A DNA stretch of 64,000 bases from contig NZ_SMCO01000001.1 in the NCBI RefSeq assembly GCF_004346685.1, forward strand, positions 124,001 through 188,000, written 5' to 3'. The notes under the pieces were generated by a model. That model ran no database searches, had not been told where the DNA came from, and was given only the letters and a program-made list of their open reading frames with translations. Source of the stretch: Sulfurirhabdus autotrophica (lineage in GTDB: Bacteria > Pseudomonadota > Gammaproteobacteria > Burkholderiales > SMCO01). The position numbers and the translations under genes are program-made. Below are positions 24,046 to 35,074 of the stretch, in pieces (within the stretch, counting starts at the first letter, position 1; each line of letters begins with the position of its first letter).

Positions 24046-25241
24046 AATCAGTTCAAAACGTTACGATTTTAGGTTCAACTGGGACTATCGGCGTTAATAC
24101 TCTCAATGTTATTGCACAGCACCCAGATAAATTTCGCGTAGTGGCGCTCACGGGTAATGCGCAAATAGATCGATTATTTGAGCAATGTCAACAGTTTGAA
24201 CCCGAGTTTGCTGTGGTTCTAGATTCAGCAGGGGCGGAAAAGCTTCATGCCAGGATCAGGCAAGCCGGTCTTCAAACTGAAGTGCTGTTTGGTATTGATG
24301 CAATGGAACGAGTGTCATCATTGCCGCAAGTTGACAGTGTGATGGCGGCTATTGTCGGCGCTGCTGGTTTACGTCCAGCTTTGGTGGCTGCTAAAGCTGG
24401 TAAGCGCATTATGCTTGCCAATAAAGAAACGCTAGTGATGTCCGGCAATATTTTCATGGAGGCTGTACGACATAGTGGGGCTACCTTATTGCCGATTGAT
24501 AGTGAGCACAATGCCATCTTTCAGGCGATGCCAGGTAATTATGCCGGTGATCTGGCACATTCCGGCATTAAACGCATTTTATTGACAGCTTCTGGAGGGC
24601 CGTTCAGGAAAATACCCCTGACTGAGTTGGAAAACGTGACACCAGAGCAAGCTTGTGCACATCCTAATTGGGTCATGGGAAGAAAAATTTCAGTCGATTC
24701 TGCTACCATGATGAACAAAGGGCTGGAAGTAATTGAAGCGCATTGGTTATTCAATGCGCCAGCTGATCTGATTCAAGTCGTTATTCATCCACAAAGTGTG
24801 ATTCACTCGATGGTTGAGTATGTGGACGGCTCAGTGATTGCGCAGTTAGGCAATCCGGACATGCGAACACCTATTGCCTATGCATTAGGGTTTCCTGAAC
24901 GTATTGATGCCGGTGTAAGCCCTCTAGACCTGTTTAAAATAGGTCGCCTGGATTTTGAAGAACCAGACTTTGTGCGATTCCCTTGTCTTCGATTGGCATT
25001 TCAAGCGTTGCGCACTGGTGGTACTTCGCCTGCAGTCTTGAATGCCGCTAATGAAATTGCCGTGGCTGCTTTTCTGGATGGAAACTTGCCATTCAAGTCA
25101 ATTCCTGTGCTGATTGAGTTTGTGTTAGAACAAATTACTTCGCAATCTGTCACAGTACTGGAAGATGTGCTACGCGCTGATGCGCAAGCTCGTGAACGTG
25201 CTTCAGAATGGATAAGCATGCACACTGCTGTCCGTGTTTAA
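24042..25241 (+). CDS. dxr: 1-deoxy-D-xylulose 5-phosphate reductoisomerase
   Basis: 399 residues. Converts DXP to MEP with NADPH, the committed step of the MEP isoprenoid pathway; the product ultimately feeds UppS, encoded nearby. Visible: [16 protein letters not shown] (NADPH fold), [20 protein letters not shown] (metal ligands Asp/Glu), TASGGPFR, and [21 protein letters not shown]. The start overlaps cdsA (ATGA). Confidence 0.98.
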   Translation: MKSVQNVTILGSTGTIGVNTLNVIAQHPDKFRVVALTGNAQIDRLFEQCQQFEPEFAVVLDSAGAEKLHARIRQAGLQTEVLFGIDAMERVSSLPQVDSVMAAIVGAAGLRPALVAAKAGKRIMLANKETLVMSGNIFMEAVRHSGATLLPIDSEHNAIFQAMPGNYAGDLAHSGIKRILLTASGGPFRKIPLTELENVTPEQACAHPNWVMGRKISVDSATMMNKGLEVIEAHWLFNAPADLIQVVIHPQSVIHSMVEYVDGSVIAQLGNPDMRTPIAYALGFPERIDAGVSPLDLFKIGRLDFEEPDFVRFPCLRLAFQALRTGGTSPAVLNAANEIAVAAFLDGNLPFKSIPVLIEFVLEQITSQSVTVLEDVLRADAQARERASEWISMHTAVRV

Positions 25242-25271
25242 ACGTATAAAATCCAAAAACTGATTTATCCT

Positions 25272-26639
25272 ATGAATATTATTTTTACTCTCATTGCCTT
25301 TGCACTTGCACTGGGTATCCTGATCGTTATTCACGAATTGGGGCATTACTGGGTTGCTCGTCTTTCCGGAGTGAAAGTGTTACGGTTTTCGATCGGGTTC
25401 GGTAAGCCTTTGCTGGTTAAAAAATATGGTGCTGATCAGACTGAGTGGGCAATCGCTGCTTTTCCGTTAGGCGGATATGTAAAGATGCTTGATGAGCGTG
25501 AGGGTAAGGTTAGCCCACACGAAGCCCATCGTGCATTTAATCGTCAGACTGTATCAAGGCGCATTGCTATTGTTGCTGCTGGTCCAATAGCCAATCTGCT
25601 GCTGGCGATACTGCTCTATTGGGTGTTGTTTATGCATGGTGTTCCCGGCATAAAACCTGTTCTGGGGGATGTGCCGAAACAAACCGCTGCTTCAGTGAGT
25701 GATTTGAAGAAGGGCGATTTAATTCTCAATATTAACACCCAACCTGTTGCTACTTGGCAAGATGTCCGTTGGTATCTGCTCCAAGATGCAGTACAAAAAT
25801 CCATTGTCAAAATTGAGGTGCAAAATACCAAGGGCGAACTGAGTTTTCACACGCTTGATTTGAGTGGTCTCACAGCTGAAGATCTTGATGGGGATCTTCT
25901 TGAAAAATTGGGATTGTCTATTTTCAGACCCGAACTCACAACCCGGATTGGTCAAATTTTACCTGATGGTGCTTCAGCGCAAGCAGGATTGCATGAAGAC
26001 GACGTAGTTGTCTCGATTAATCAATCACAGGTACAACGTTGGGAAGAGCTAGTCGAGTGGGTGCGAAAATCGCCTGGACTACCTTTACTATTTTCACTGG
26101 ATCGGCAAGGGAAGGTTGTTCAACTTACTGTGGTACCTGACGGTGTGGTAGAAAATGGCACGAAAGTGGGTAAAATTGGTGCTGGCCCCTGGGTAGATCC
26201 CTCTCAAAAGAAAATGCTGTTAACGCAAGTAAAGTATTCTCCGTTGCGAGCATTACAGGAATCGGTCAGAAAGACTTTGGATACGGCTATTTTCAGTTTG
26301 AAGATGCTCTTCAAAATGGCTATTGGCGAAGTTTCTCTCAAAAACATCAGTGGCCCGATCACGATTGCCGATATAGCGGGTCAAACGGCAAGTTTGGGGT
26401 TTGTCCCTTATGTCAGCTTCCTGGCTTTAATCAGTATTAGTCTGGGTGTATTGAATTTATTGCCCATCCCCTTATTGGATGGTGGTCATTTGTTGTATTA
26501 TATGGTGGAAATTATCAAAGGAAGCCCTGTCTCTGAAAGAGTCATGGAAATTGGTCAACAGGTTGGCATGGCATTCTTGTTGACCTTAATGGCTTTTGCT
26601 TTCTACAACGATATCAATCGATTGCTAATAGGCTCATAA
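25272..26639 (+). CDS. rseP: Site-2 zinc metalloprotease RseP
   Basis: 455 residues. An intramembrane protease that cuts RseA after DegS-type cleavage and so frees sigma-E; the rpoE-rseA genes are at 58264-59379 in this window. The zinc motif HELGH is at residues 21-25 in the first membrane helix. Two PDZ domains follow (about 115-200 and 205-300), and the third zinc ligand lies in [15 protein letters not shown] near residue 400. Length matches E. coli RseP. Confidence 0.97.
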   Translation: MNIIFTLIAFALALGILIVIHELGHYWVARLSGVKVLRFSIGFGKPLLVKKYGADQTEWAIAAFPLGGYVKMLDEREGKVSPHEAHRAFNRQTVSRRIAIVAAGPIANLLLAILLYWVLFMHGVPGIKPVLGDVPKQTAASVSDLKKGDLILNINTQPVATWQDVRWYLLQDAVQKSIVKIEVQNTKGELSFHTLDLSGLTAEDLDGDLLEKLGLSIFRPELTTRIGQILPDGASAQAGLHEDDVVVSINQSQVQRWEELVEWVRKSPGLPLLFSLDRQGKVVQLTVVPDGVVENGTKVGKIGAGPWVDPSQKKMLLTQVKYSPLRALQESVRKTLDTAIFSLKMLFKMAIGEVSLKNISGPITIADIAGQTASLGFVPYVSFLALISISLGVLNLLPIPLLDGGHLLYYMVEIIKGSPVSERVMEIGQQVGMAFLLTLMAFAFYNDINRLLIGS

Positions 26640-26643
26640 AAAT

Positions 26644-28920
26644 ATGAAACCAAAACTTCTTGCTTCCCTGATTATGGGTTTGTTTTCCGCATCCACTTGG
26701 GCAATTCAACCTTTTGTGGTTAAGGATATCCGGGTTGAGGGTATTCAACGTACAGAAGCTGGCACTGTATTCAGTTATTTGCCTGTTAAAGTGGGCGAAA
26801 CCATGGATGATGAAAAGGCATCCGCAGCAATTAAAGCCTTATTCTCAACTGGCTTTTTTAAAGACGTGCGTCTGGAATATGATAAAGATGTATTGATTGT
26901 TATGGTGCAGGAACGGCCCGCTATTTCCAAAATTGAAATTACAGGTACCAAGGAATTTCCTAAGGAACAACTTAAGGATGGCCTTAAACAGGTAGGACTG
27001 GCCGAATCCCGTATTTTTGATAAAGCTTTGCTAGATAAAGCCGAGCAGGAATTAAAGCGGCAGTATTACAGTCGTGGCAAATATGCAGCTACTGTAACAA
27101 CGACTGTGACACCGCTTGAACGTAATCGGGTAGCGATTGATTTTACGGTTAATGAAGGTGAAATTGCTAAAATTCATCAGATCAACATTGTAGGTAATCA
27201 GGCCTTTAAAGAAAAAGAACTGTTGGATTTGTTTGTACTGACAACGCCTGGCTGGTTGACTTGGTACAGTAAGAATGACCAGTACTCGAAACAAAAACTC
27301 TCGGCTGATCTGGAGACGCTGCGGTCCTTTTATCTGAATCAAGGCTATCTTGAGTTTAATATTGATTCTACTCAGGTTTCAATTAGTCCTGATAAAAAAG
27401 ATATTTATCTGACTGTAAATATCACAGAGGGTGAAAAATATACCGTTTCAGATGTAAAGTTGGCTGGTGATTTGCTGGTGCCCGAAGAAGAACTGAAGAA
27501 ATTAATCAAACTAAAGGCAGGTGATGTTTTCTCCCGTGAGAAACTGACTGAATCCAGCAAACTCATCGGGGACCGTTTGGGTAATGACGGCTACGCATTT
27601 GCAAACGTCAATGCTGTTCCTGAATTGGATAAAGTAAACCATAAAGTAGCTTTTACTTTTTTTCTGGACCCTGGTCGGCGTGTTTATGTACATGAGTTGA
27701 ATATCACCGGTAACACTAAAACAAGCGACGAAGTGATTCGACGTGAAATGCGGCAATTAGAAGGCGGATGGTATTCTGCCGAAAAAATCAACAGGTCTCG
27801 TGAACGTTTGAATCGCCTGGGTTATTTTTCTGATGTCAACGTTGAAACGCCTGCAGTAACGGGTACAACGGATCAAGTAGATGTGAATTTTAATGTTACT
27901 GAAAAACCAACTGGCAGCATTATGGCGGGTCTTGGATTTTCAAGCACTGATGGGGTGGTTTTAAGCGGTTCAGTATCTCAGAGCAATGTTTTTGGGTCCG
28001 GTAATTATCTTGCTGTTCAGGTTAATAGCAGCAAAATAAATAAAGTTTATTCTTTATCATTTACTAACCCGTACTACACTCCGGATGGGGTTAGCCTTGG
28101 TTATGATGTATATCAGCGAAACGTAGATGCGACTACCAGCTCTGTTTCACCTTATACCAGTAAAACATTGGGTGGGGGAATGCGACTTGGTATCCCATTA
28201 AATGAACTCGATACAGTTAATTTTGGTTTGAGCTACGAACGCACCAAACTAGGTGTATTGGATACCAGTCCGATCCAGTACATTAATTTCGTGAACGAAT
28301 TTGGTTCGACAAACACTACTTTGCGCGGAGATGTAGGTTGGGCTCGTGATACACGTGATAGTCTGATTTATCCAACTCAAGGTACGTTGCAACGGGTTTA
28401 TGGCGAACTTGGCTTGCCTGGGGGAACCCTGAAGTACTATAAACTTAACTACCAGCATCAATGGTTTTACCCATTGTCCAGAGACTATACGCTTATGCTG
28501 AATGGTGAGGCTGGAATGGGTAATGGCTATGGTGGAAAGACATTGCCATTTTTCAAGAATTTCTATGCTGGTGGCAACACGTCAGTACGCGGATATGATT
28601 CCGGTACTTTGGGTCCAAAGGATATTAACGGCAATTCTTTGGGCGGAAATCGTCGTATAGTGGGTAATGCAGAGGTTTTTTTTCCATTCCCTGGTTTAAA
28701 CAAGGATAAGTCTGTAAGACTCAGCGCTTTCATGGATGCTGGTGCAGCGTATGGGCAGGATGAGAAATTGAGTTTTGGAAATATGCGATATTCAGCAGGC
28801 GTTGGATTAAGTTGGCAATCACCCATAGGTCCGCTTAAATTTAGTTTGGCCAAAGCTTTCAAAGCGCAAGAAAATGATAAAATACAAAAATTCCAGTTTG
28901 TTTTGGGTACAGCATTTTAA
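26644..28920 (+). CDS. bamA: Outer-membrane protein assembly factor BamA
   Basis: 758 residues. A signal peptide ([20 protein letters not shown]) is followed by five POTRA domains (to about 420, beginning [29 protein letters not shown]). A 16-strand beta-barrel ends with the characteristic C-terminal Phe (FQFVLGTAF). It folds and inserts outer-membrane proteins as the core of the BAM complex. The VRGY motif of loop 6 is present ([14 protein letters not shown]). It is four bases downstream of rseP and followed by skp. Confidence 0.98.
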   Translation: MKPKLLASLIMGLFSASTWAIQPFVVKDIRVEGIQRTEAGTVFSYLPVKVGETMDDEKASAAIKALFSTGFFKDVRLEYDKDVLIVMVQERPAISKIEITGTKEFPKEQLKDGLKQVGLAESRIFDKALLDKAEQELKRQYYSRGKYAATVTTTVTPLERNRVAIDFTVNEGEIAKIHQINIVGNQAFKEKELLDLFVLTTPGWLTWYSKNDQYSKQKLSADLETLRSFYLNQGYLEFNIDSTQVSISPDKKDIYLTVNITEGEKYTVSDVKLAGDLLVPEEELKKLIKLKAGDVFSREKLTESSKLIGDRLGNDGYAFANVNAVPELDKVNHKVAFTFFLDPGRRVYVHELNITGNTKTSDEVIRREMRQLEGGWYSAEKINRSRERLNRLGYFSDVNVETPAVTGTTDQVDVNFNVTEKPTGSIMAGLGFSSTDGVVLSGSVSQSNVFGSGNYLAVQVNSSKINKVYSLSFTNPYYTPDGVSLGYDVYQRNVDATTSSVSPYTSKTLGGGMRLGIPLNELDTVNFGLSYERTKLGVLDTSPIQYINFVNEFGSTNTTLRGDVGWARDTRDSLIYPTQGTLQRVYGELGLPGGTLKYYKLNYQHQWFYPLSRDYTLMLNGEAGMGNGYGGKTLPFFKNFYAGGNTSVRGYDSGTLGPKDINGNSLGGNRRIVGNAEVFFPFPGLNKDKSVRLSAFMDAGAAYGQDEKLSFGNMRYSAGVGLSWQSPIGPLKFSLAKAFKAQENDKIQKFQFVLGTAF

Positions 28921-28946
28921 AATAATTATTAAGGTAGGAGAGTAAG

Positions 28947-29450
28947 TTGAAAAAGTTCTTATTATCAGTATGTGCTACAGCTTTGTTGCTGCAGGTTGCG
29001 CCCACAGTTTTAGCAGCAGAATATAAAATTGGTTTTGTAAATACTGAACGTGTGTTCCGCGAAGCTGCTCCGGCAGTCAGAGCACAAAAGAAACTGGAAA
29101 AGGAATTCGCTGCGCGTGATCTTGAACTCCAGAAAATGACCAAGCAGGCACGTGATATCCAGACTTACCTGGAAAAAGAAGGTGTCACAATTAGCGACAC
29201 AGATCGTCGAAATAAAGAAAGGGATCTGGCTAATCTGAATCGCGATATTCAGCGTTCGCAAAGAGAGTTTCGTGAAGATCTGAATTTGAGACGTAATGAA
29301 GAGCTTTCAGCTGTGCAGGAAAGAGCGAATAAAGCCATCCAGGCAATTGCAGAAAGCGAAAAGTTTGATTTGATCCTTCAGGAAGCCGTTTTTGCAAGCT
29401 CCCGAATTGATGTGACAGAAAGAGTTCTGAAAGCTCTGTCTGACAAGTAA
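28947..29450 (+). CDS. skp: Periplasmic chaperone Skp (OmpH)
   Basis: 167 residues. Signal peptide MKKFLLSVCATALLLQVAPTVLA, then the OmpH-type IGFVNTERVFREAAPAVRAQKKLEKEF and long charged coiled-coil arms. It holds unfolded outer-membrane proteins in the periplasm on their way to BamA, encoded just upstream. The TTG start is supported by TAGGAG eight bases upstream and by the intact signal peptide that follows. Confidence 0.94.
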   Translation: MKKFLLSVCATALLLQVAPTVLAAEYKIGFVNTERVFREAAPAVRAQKKLEKEFAARDLELQKMTKQARDIQTYLEKEGVTISDTDRRNKERDLANLNRDIQRSQREFREDLNLRRNEELSAVQERANKAIQAIAESEKFDLILQEAVFASSRIDVTERVLKALSDK

Positions 29451-29463
29451 CAGACATTGACTG

Positions 29464-30516
29464 ATGCGCTCTGGAAATCAAAAATCCTTTACTCTAGGAG
29501 ATTTTGTAGAGCAGTTTGGTGGTGAACTAATAGGCGCTGCCAATACTGAAATTAACCAGGTCTCCTCACTGGAAAGCGCTAAAAGCGATCAGGTCAGTTT
29601 TTTTTCCGGTGCGCGATACCTCAACCAATTACAACACACTGCAGCAGGTGCGATTATCCTTGGTCTGAAAGACCGCGATGCATCAACTTTGCCACGTATT
29701 GTATGCAGTAATCCTTATGCTTATTTTGCCAAAGTTTCTACGCTGCTTAATCCTGTTGTGAAATGTGAACCCGGTGTGCATTCGTTGGCTGAGGTTGATG
29801 CTTCGGCGCAAATAGCCCTCTCTGCCAATATTGGGCCTTTTGTTTATATAGGAAAAAATGCACGTATTGGTGAAAATGCAGTCATATCCCCGGGGTGCTA
29901 CATTGGTGACAATGTTGTAATTGGATCAGATTCAAAGCTTTATCCTCGTGTCGTTATTTACCATGATTGCCAGATAGGTAGCAGAGTTATTTTGCATTCT
30001 GGTGTTGTGATTGGCGCAGATGGATTTGGATTGGCTAATGAAGAAGGTCGCTGGTTGAAGATTCCACAGATTGGCCGTGCCATTATTGGAAATGATGTGG
30101 AAATTGGTGCCAATACAACAGTTGATCGGGGGGCGTTGGAAGATACCGTTATTGAAGAAGGTGTCAAACTGGATAACCTGATTATGGTTGCTCATAACGT
30201 CAAAATTGGTGCGCATTCTGCAATGGCTGGATGCGTGGGGATTGCCGGCAGTGCTACAATCGGCAGCCATTGCACTGTTGGTGGCGCCGGTATGGTATTG
30301 GGTCATCTAGCATTAGCTGATGGCGTTAATGTGTCTGCAGGTACGCTGATTACGAAGTCGATCACAAAGCCAGGTACTTATACTTCGGCCATGCCATTTT
30401 CCAGCCACAAGGATTGGTTAAAAAATGCTGCGCAATTACGTCATCTGGACAACATGGCAGACAAAATCCGCATGTTGGAACAAAAGATCAACGAACTTGA
30501 AAGGAAATCATCTTGA
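29464..30516 (+). CDS. lpxD: UDP-3-O-(3-hydroxyacyl)glucosamine N-acyltransferase
   Basis: 350 residues. The third step of lipid A synthesis: N-acylation of UDP-3-O-acyl-GlcN from acyl-ACP. An N-terminal uridine-binding domain ([14 protein letters not shown]) is followed by a left-handed beta-helix of hexapeptide repeats (about 105-310) with the catalytic His in [11 protein letters not shown], and a C-terminal helix. Start 13 bases after skp; the end overlaps fabZ. Confidence 0.97.
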   Translation: MRSGNQKSFTLGDFVEQFGGELIGAANTEINQVSSLESAKSDQVSFFSGARYLNQLQHTAAGAIILGLKDRDASTLPRIVCSNPYAYFAKVSTLLNPVVKCEPGVHSLAEVDASAQIALSANIGPFVYIGKNARIGENAVISPGCYIGDNVVIGSDSKLYPRVVIYHDCQIGSRVILHSGVVIGADGFGLANEEGRWLKIPQIGRAIIGNDVEIGANTTVDRGALEDTVIEEGVKLDNLIMVAHNVKIGAHSAMAGCVGIAGSATIGSHCTVGGAGMVLGHLALADGVNVSAGTLITKSITKPGTYTSAMPFSSHKDWLKNAAQLRHLDNMADKIRMLEQKINELERKSS

Positions 30517-30956
30517 GCAGTATGGACATCCATGAAATTCTGACCTATCTTCCGCACCGTTACCCTTTTTTATTAGTGGATCGAGTGCTTTCTTGCGAAC
30601 CGGGTAAAACGATTACCGCGATCAAGAACGTTACTATTAATGAGCCTTTTTTTGAGGGGCATTTCCCGCATTTTCCTGTTATGCCCGGTGTCCTCATCAT
30701 TGAAGCCATGGCGCAAGCAGCTGCTATTTTGTCATTTAAAACCATGGGTACACGCCCAGATGACAAATCAGTCTATTACTTTGCCGGTATAGATAATGCC
30801 AGATTCAAAAAGCCTGTTTTTGCAGGCGATCAATTGGTATTGCAAGTTGAAATTACTCGCACCATGAAAGGTGTCTGGAAGTATAAGGCCCAAGCAAAGG
30901 TGGATGATGTGCTTGCAGCTGAGGCTGACTTGATGTGTACATTGCGAGCGATTTAA
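30513..30956 (+). CDS. fabZ: 3-hydroxyacyl-ACP dehydratase FabZ
   Basis: 147 residues. Dehydrates 3-hydroxyacyl-ACP and so competes with LpxA and LpxD for the same substrate, which explains its place among lpx genes. Hot-dog fold signature: [13 protein letters not shown], then [25 protein letters not shown] with catalytic His and Glu. The TTG at 30513 has AAGGA seven bases upstream and overlaps the lpxD stop. The ATG at 30522 is the alternative. Confidence 0.97.
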   Translation: MSSMDIHEILTYLPHRYPFLLVDRVLSCEPGKTITAIKNVTINEPFFEGHFPHFPVMPGVLIIEAMAQAAAILSFKTMGTRPDDKSVYYFAGIDNARFKKPVFAGDQLVLQVEITRTMKGVWKYKAQAKVDDVLAAEADLMCTLRAI

Positions 30957-31727
30957 ATGATTCATGCTACAGCCATTGTTGGTGAGGGGGCCAAGCTTGC
31001 AGCAGATGTTGAAGTTGGTCCTTATTCTATTATTGGCGATCACGTAGAAATTGGCTCTGGCACGAAAATTGGCCCGCATGTGGTGATTACAGGTCACACG
31101 CGTATAGGTAAAGATAATCAGATTTTTCAGTTTGCTTCTTTGGGGGAAGTACCCCAGGATAAAAAATTTGCTGGAGAGCCTACCCGTCTGGAAATTGGTG
31201 ATCGTAACGTCATTCGTGAGTCTTGTACGTTGAATGTCGGGACTATACAAGATGTTGGCGTAACCAAAATTGGCAATGATAACTGGATTATGGCCTATGT
31301 ACATATTGCCCATGACTGCCAGATTGGAAATAACACGATTTTTGCCAACAATGCCTCACTTGCTGGTCATGTGCATATTGATGATTTCGTTATTCTGGGT
31401 GGGTTTACGCTTGTTCATCAATTTTGCCATGTTGGAGCCCATGTATTTACGGGTATGGGCAGTTCTATTGTTCAAGATGTACCACCATATGTAACAGTGG
31501 CTGGCAACCCTTCAAAACCTCATGGCATTAACTCTGAGGGCTTGAAACGTCGTGGATACTCAAGCGAAGCAATTATGCAAATTAAACGCGCATACAAAAC
31601 CCTTTATCGTGCCGGGTTGACTCTGGAAGAGGCTAAACGTGCTTTGTCGGAACAGGTTATAGATTGCCCTGAACTCGGAATTTTTCTTGAATTTCTAGCG
31701 GCTTCCTCCCGCGGTATTGTTCGATAA
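30957..31727 (+). CDS. lpxA: UDP-N-acetylglucosamine acyltransferase
   Basis: 256 residues, canonical. The first step of lipid A synthesis. Hexapeptide beta-helix (IHATAIVGEGAKLAADVEVGPYSIIGDHVEIGSGTKIGPHVVI...), with catalytic His in AYVHIAHDCQIGN and a C-terminal helical domain. It begins directly after the fabZ stop, implying translational coupling. Confidence 0.98.
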   Translation: MIHATAIVGEGAKLAADVEVGPYSIIGDHVEIGSGTKIGPHVVITGHTRIGKDNQIFQFASLGEVPQDKKFAGEPTRLEIGDRNVIRESCTLNVGTIQDVGVTKIGNDNWIMAYVHIAHDCQIGNNTIFANNASLAGHVHIDDFVILGGFTLVHQFCHVGAHVFTGMGSSIVQDVPPYVTVAGNPSKPHGINSEGLKRRGYSSEAIMQIKRAYKTLYRAGLTLEEAKRALSEQVIDCPELGIFLEFLAASSRGIVR

Positions 31728-31744
31728 GTCGGAGAGGCTGTTTA

Positions 31745-32923
31745 ATGGTGCAAGATGACGTTAAGGGGAAAGTTACCCGCGACAGGCTACGTGTTGGTAT
31801 TGTTGCAGGTGAAGCGTCCGGTGATTTGCTGGGAGCGCATCTGATTCGAGCGCTCAAGGAAAAGCTGCCTGACATCGAATTTGTTGGTATAGCGGGTCCA
31901 AAAATGATTTCTGCTGGCGCTATTTCTTTATTTCATATGGAAAAACTGGCAGTCAACGGATTTACCGAAGTGATCCGTCATTATCGAGAAATTTTGGGAA
32001 TCCGCCGTAAACTGACTGAAATTTTTCTGAGTGACCCACCCAATGTATTTATTGGTATTGATGCCCCTGATTTCAATCTGGAACTGGAATCACAGCTAAA
32101 AGCCAAGGGGATTCCTGCGATTCATTATGTAAGTCCTTCTATCTGGGCTTGGCGTGGTGAGCGGATTCGTAAAATTGCACAGGCAGTTTCCCGTATTTTG
32201 GTGTTATTTCCCTTTGAAAAGCCTATTTACGAAAAAGCAGGTATTCCTGTTACTTATGTAGGCCATCCATTGGGAGATATGTTACCAATGGAACCTAATA
32301 GACAATTGGCACGTGAACAGTTAAAACTGTCACAATCCGAAGTCATTATTGCCATGCTGCCCGGGAGCAGGCAAAGAGAACTGCATTCTCTTGCGGAACT
32401 TTATGTGAAAACGGCAAGGGAGGTTATCCAATCTTGTCCCGCCGCCCGTTTTCTTGTTCCTTTAGTTAGCAGAGAAACCCGCAAGATATTTGAGAAAGCC
32501 ATATACAGCGCGGGTGGCGAAGATTTGCCGATAACAATTTTGTTTGGCCATGCCTATGACGCAATTACTGCCGCTAACGTTGTCCTGGTGGCTTCTGGTA
32601 CAGCAACCCTGGAAACTGCATTGCTTAAACGCCCTATGGTGATAACCTACAGGGTATCCAAATTAACCTGGAAACTTGCAAAGCGAAGAGCTTATCTTCC
32701 TTATGTTGGGTTGCCTAATGTTCTTGCAGGGCGTTTTATTGTGCCAGAGCTGCTACAAGAAAATGCGACGCCTGAAAATCTGTCCCAAGCCTTACTGAAT
32801 ATTTTGAATGATCAAACGCTGGAAAAAGAATTGATCAATCGTTTTACAGATATGCATGTTGCTCTGCGCCAGAATACTGGAGAGAAGGTTGCCGCTGCGT
32901 TATTACCCTATTTGACCCGATGA
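31745..32923 (+). CDS. lpxB: Lipid-A-disaccharide synthase
   Basis: 392 residues. A GT19 glycosyltransferase that joins UDP-diacyl-GlcN and lipid X. Signatures: [66 protein letters not shown], and [22 protein letters not shown]. The start is preceded by GGAGAGG. It overlaps rnhB by four bases. Confidence 0.98.
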   Translation: MVQDDVKGKVTRDRLRVGIVAGEASGDLLGAHLIRALKEKLPDIEFVGIAGPKMISAGAISLFHMEKLAVNGFTEVIRHYREILGIRRKLTEIFLSDPPNVFIGIDAPDFNLELESQLKAKGIPAIHYVSPSIWAWRGERIRKIAQAVSRILVLFPFEKPIYEKAGIPVTYVGHPLGDMLPMEPNRQLAREQLKLSQSEVIIAMLPGSRQRELHSLAELYVKTAREVIQSCPAARFLVPLVSRETRKIFEKAIYSAGGEDLPITILFGHAYDAITAANVVLVASGTATLETALLKRPMVITYRVSKLTWKLAKRRAYLPYVGLPNVLAGRFIVPELLQENATPENLSQALLNILNDQTLEKELINRFTDMHVALRQNTGEKVAAALLPYLTR

Positions 32924-33531
32924 AACAGATTGTAAAGATTCACAATAACATCCTCATCTGTGGCGTGGATGAAGCGGGCAGGGGTCCATTGGCAGGGCCC
33001 GTTTATGCGGCAGCTGTTATTCTGAATCCAGAACGGCCTATAATCGGGTTGGCAGATTCGAAAAAACTGAGCGAAAAAAAACGGGATAAATTGGCGCTTG
33101 AAATAAGGGAGTTTTCATTGGCGTGGGCTGTAGCGCGTGCTGAAGTTGAAGAGATCGATCGTATTAACATCTTGCAAGCCAGTTTGCTTGCCATGCAGCG
33201 TGCGGTAAATCAGCTTAAACTAATACCAACAGAAGTGTTGGTGGATGGAAATCAATGTCCCAAGTTAACTATGTCCACGAAGGCAATTGTTAAAGGGGAC
33301 AGTTCAGTACCAGAAATTTCCGCTGCGTCCATTTTGGCTAAAACAGCCAGAGATGCAGAAATGCTGTCGTTACATTTACTATATCCGCAATATGGGTTTG
33401 ATCGACATAAAGGTTATCCTACTGCGGATCATGTACGAGCACTGAAAGAATTTGGCGTGACGTCAATACACCGGATGAGTTTTTCACCAGTAAAAAATAT
33501 TATTAGAGAAAAAGAAACGAAAATTAGTTAG
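32920..33531 (+). CDS. rnhB: Ribonuclease HII
   Basis: 203 residues. Cleaves RNA in RNA-DNA hybrids, including single ribonucleotides. Catalytic acidic residues are in [23 protein letters not shown] and [22 protein letters not shown] near the C-terminus is typical. It ends the super-cluster and overlaps lpxB at its start. Confidence 0.97.
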   Translation: MKQIVKIHNNILICGVDEAGRGPLAGPVYAAAVILNPERPIIGLADSKKLSEKKRDKLALEIREFSLAWAVARAEVEEIDRINILQASLLAMQRAVNQLKLIPTEVLVDGNQCPKLTMSTKAIVKGDSSVPEISAASILAKTARDAEMLSLHLLYPQYGFDRHKGYPTADHVRALKEFGVTSIHRMSFSPVKNIIREKETKIS

Positions 33532-33593
33532 AATAATTTACAGTTCTAATCGAATCAACTATTTCGCAATACCAATAAAGGAAAATCTCTACC

Positions 33594-34052
33594 GTGAAAT
33601 TTGCTATTCTGCTGCATATTCTTGGCATAGTCGTTTGGGTGGGAGGCATGTTTTTTGCCTATATGGCACTTCGTCCTGCAGCTGCTCAGCTACTTGAACC
33701 TCCTCAGCGTTTAACACTTTGGGTTGGAACTTTCGGTCGTTTTTTCCCTTGGGTATGGGCATCCGTTCTTTTAATTCTGGGGAGTGGTCTTGACCTGATT
33801 TTTACTAAATTTGGTGGTTTTGCTACCACGCCTGTTTTTGTTCATAGCATGTTTGGTATTGGTCTGCTGATGATGTTGATTTTTGCCCATGTATTTTTTG
33901 CGCCCTATGGTCGTTTAAAACGCTTTGTAGCCGTTCAGGAGTGGAAGTCCGCAGGCGCTGCCCTTGCACAAATTCGCGTATTGATTGGTATTAACTTAAG
34001 TCTTGGGTTGATTAATATAGCCATTGCAGTCATTGGCGAGAGACTGGGTTAA
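33594..34052 (+). CDS. CopD-domain-like integral membrane protein
   Basis: 152 residues with four predicted membrane helices (about 3-25, 50-70, 82-105, 125-147). The opening FAILLHILGIVVWVGGMFFAYMALRPAA, with a His and Trp-Val-Gly-Gly-Met, is typical of the CopD/DUF2269-like membrane family found in putative copper uptake or haem-binding proteins. Several conserved His lie in or near the helices. The substrate cannot be assigned. GTG start with AAAGGAAAA upstream. It lies alone between rnhB and motA. Confidence 0.7.
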   Translation: MKFAILLHILGIVVWVGGMFFAYMALRPAAAQLLEPPQRLTLWVGTFGRFFPWVWASVLLILGSGLDLIFTKFGGFATTPVFVHSMFGIGLLMMLIFAHVFFAPYGRLKRFVAVQEWKSAGAALAQIRVLIGINLSLGLINIAIAVIGERLG

Positions 34053-34074
34053 GTTTCCTGAACGGTAACTATTC

Positions 34075-34101
34075 GATTCAAGCTTCGTCAGAAGCTGAAT
34101 C
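34075..34101 (+). other. Hairpin between the CopD-like gene and motA
   Basis: GATTC(A)AGCTTC and GAAGCT(G)AATC pair around GTCA: an 11-12 bp stem with one A/G mismatch. No T-run follows, so it is not a clear terminator. It lies about 60 bp before motA and could mark the end of the preceding transcript. Confidence 0.45.
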
Positions 34102-34162
34102 GTCCTGATTAATACGCTGCCTTTTCTGAAATGAAAAGTGACGCCATGAGGAGCAGCTTGTA

Positions 34163-35023
34163 ATGTTTGTAATTATTGGTTGGGTTATTGTTATAGGCTC
34201 AGTATTTGGCGGTTTTGCGATGGCCGGGGGGCACCTGGCTGTTTTATTTCAGCCACTGGAGCTTTTAATGATTGGCGGTGCTGCCGCTGGTGCTTTTTTG
34301 GTGGGTAATACCCTTACTGTTGTAAAAAGCACTATCAAGACGCTTCCTACCGTATTCAAGGCAGGAAAGTTCAATAAAGTCATGTATATGGACTTACTGG
34401 CCCTCCTGTTTGAAATTCTGGCAAAAGTCCGCAAAGAAGGTTTGATGTCCATTGAGAGGGACGTTGAAAGTCCCCATGAGAGTCCTGTTTTTTCCAAATA
34501 CCCTAATATTAGCTCAGACCATCACCTTATTGAATTCATTACGGATTATTTGCGATTGATGGTGGGGGGAAACCTGAATGCCTTTGAAATTGAAAATTTG
34601 ATGGATCAGGAAATGGAAACTCACCACAAGGAAGCAGAAGCGGCTATCGGCGCAGTTGCCAAGTTGGGTGATGGTTTGCCGGCATTTGGTATTGTGGCAG
34701 CGGTTATGGGAGTGGTTCATACAATGGAGTCGGTGGGAATTCCGCCAGCAGAATTAGGTATTTTGATTGCACATGCTCTCGTAGGTACCTTTCTGGGTAT
34801 TTTGCTCGCTTATGGCTTTGTTGGCCCACTTGCTTCAACACTTGAACAAAAAATGCATGAATCGTCCAAGCCTTTTGAATGTATCAAAGTAACCTTGCTG
34901 GCCAGCTTGAATGGTTATGCTCCACAGGTTGCGATTGAATTCGGGCGTAAAGTTTTGTACTCCACAGACAGGCCTACCTTCAGTGAGTTGGAAGAAGACG
35001 TGAAATCGCGTAAAGGTAAATAA
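34163..35023 (+). CDS. motA: Flagellar motor stator protein MotA
   Basis: 286 residues, E. coli-like proton-type length. Four membrane helices; with MotB it forms the ion channel that drives flagellar rotation. The C-terminal part carries the conserved GDGLPAFGIVAAVMGVVHTMESVG and IAHALVGTFLGILLAYGFVGPLA helices. The cytoplasmic loop contains the charged region that contacts FliG. Separated by 51 bp from motB. Confidence 0.97.
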   Translation: MFVIIGWVIVIGSVFGGFAMAGGHLAVLFQPLELLMIGGAAAGAFLVGNTLTVVKSTIKTLPTVFKAGKFNKVMYMDLLALLFEILAKVRKEGLMSIERDVESPHESPVFSKYPNISSDHHLIEFITDYLRLMVGGNLNAFEIENLMDQEMETHHKEAEAAIGAVAKLGDGLPAFGIVAAVMGVVHTMESVGIPPAELGILIAHALVGTFLGILLAYGFVGPLASTLEQKMHESSKPFECIKVTLLASLNGYAPQVAIEFGRKVLYSTDRPTFSELEEDVKSRKGK

Positions 35024-35074
35024 CTACTATGTTTGTTATGAAATATAGCAGCCTAAATACTCAGGATATCCAGG

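Noticed and set aside
30768-31313. 181-codon reverse reading frame opposite fabZ and lpxA
   Set aside because: Lies wholly within two clearly conserved genes on the other strand and resembles no known protein; hexapeptide-repeat genes often leave long antisense frames.
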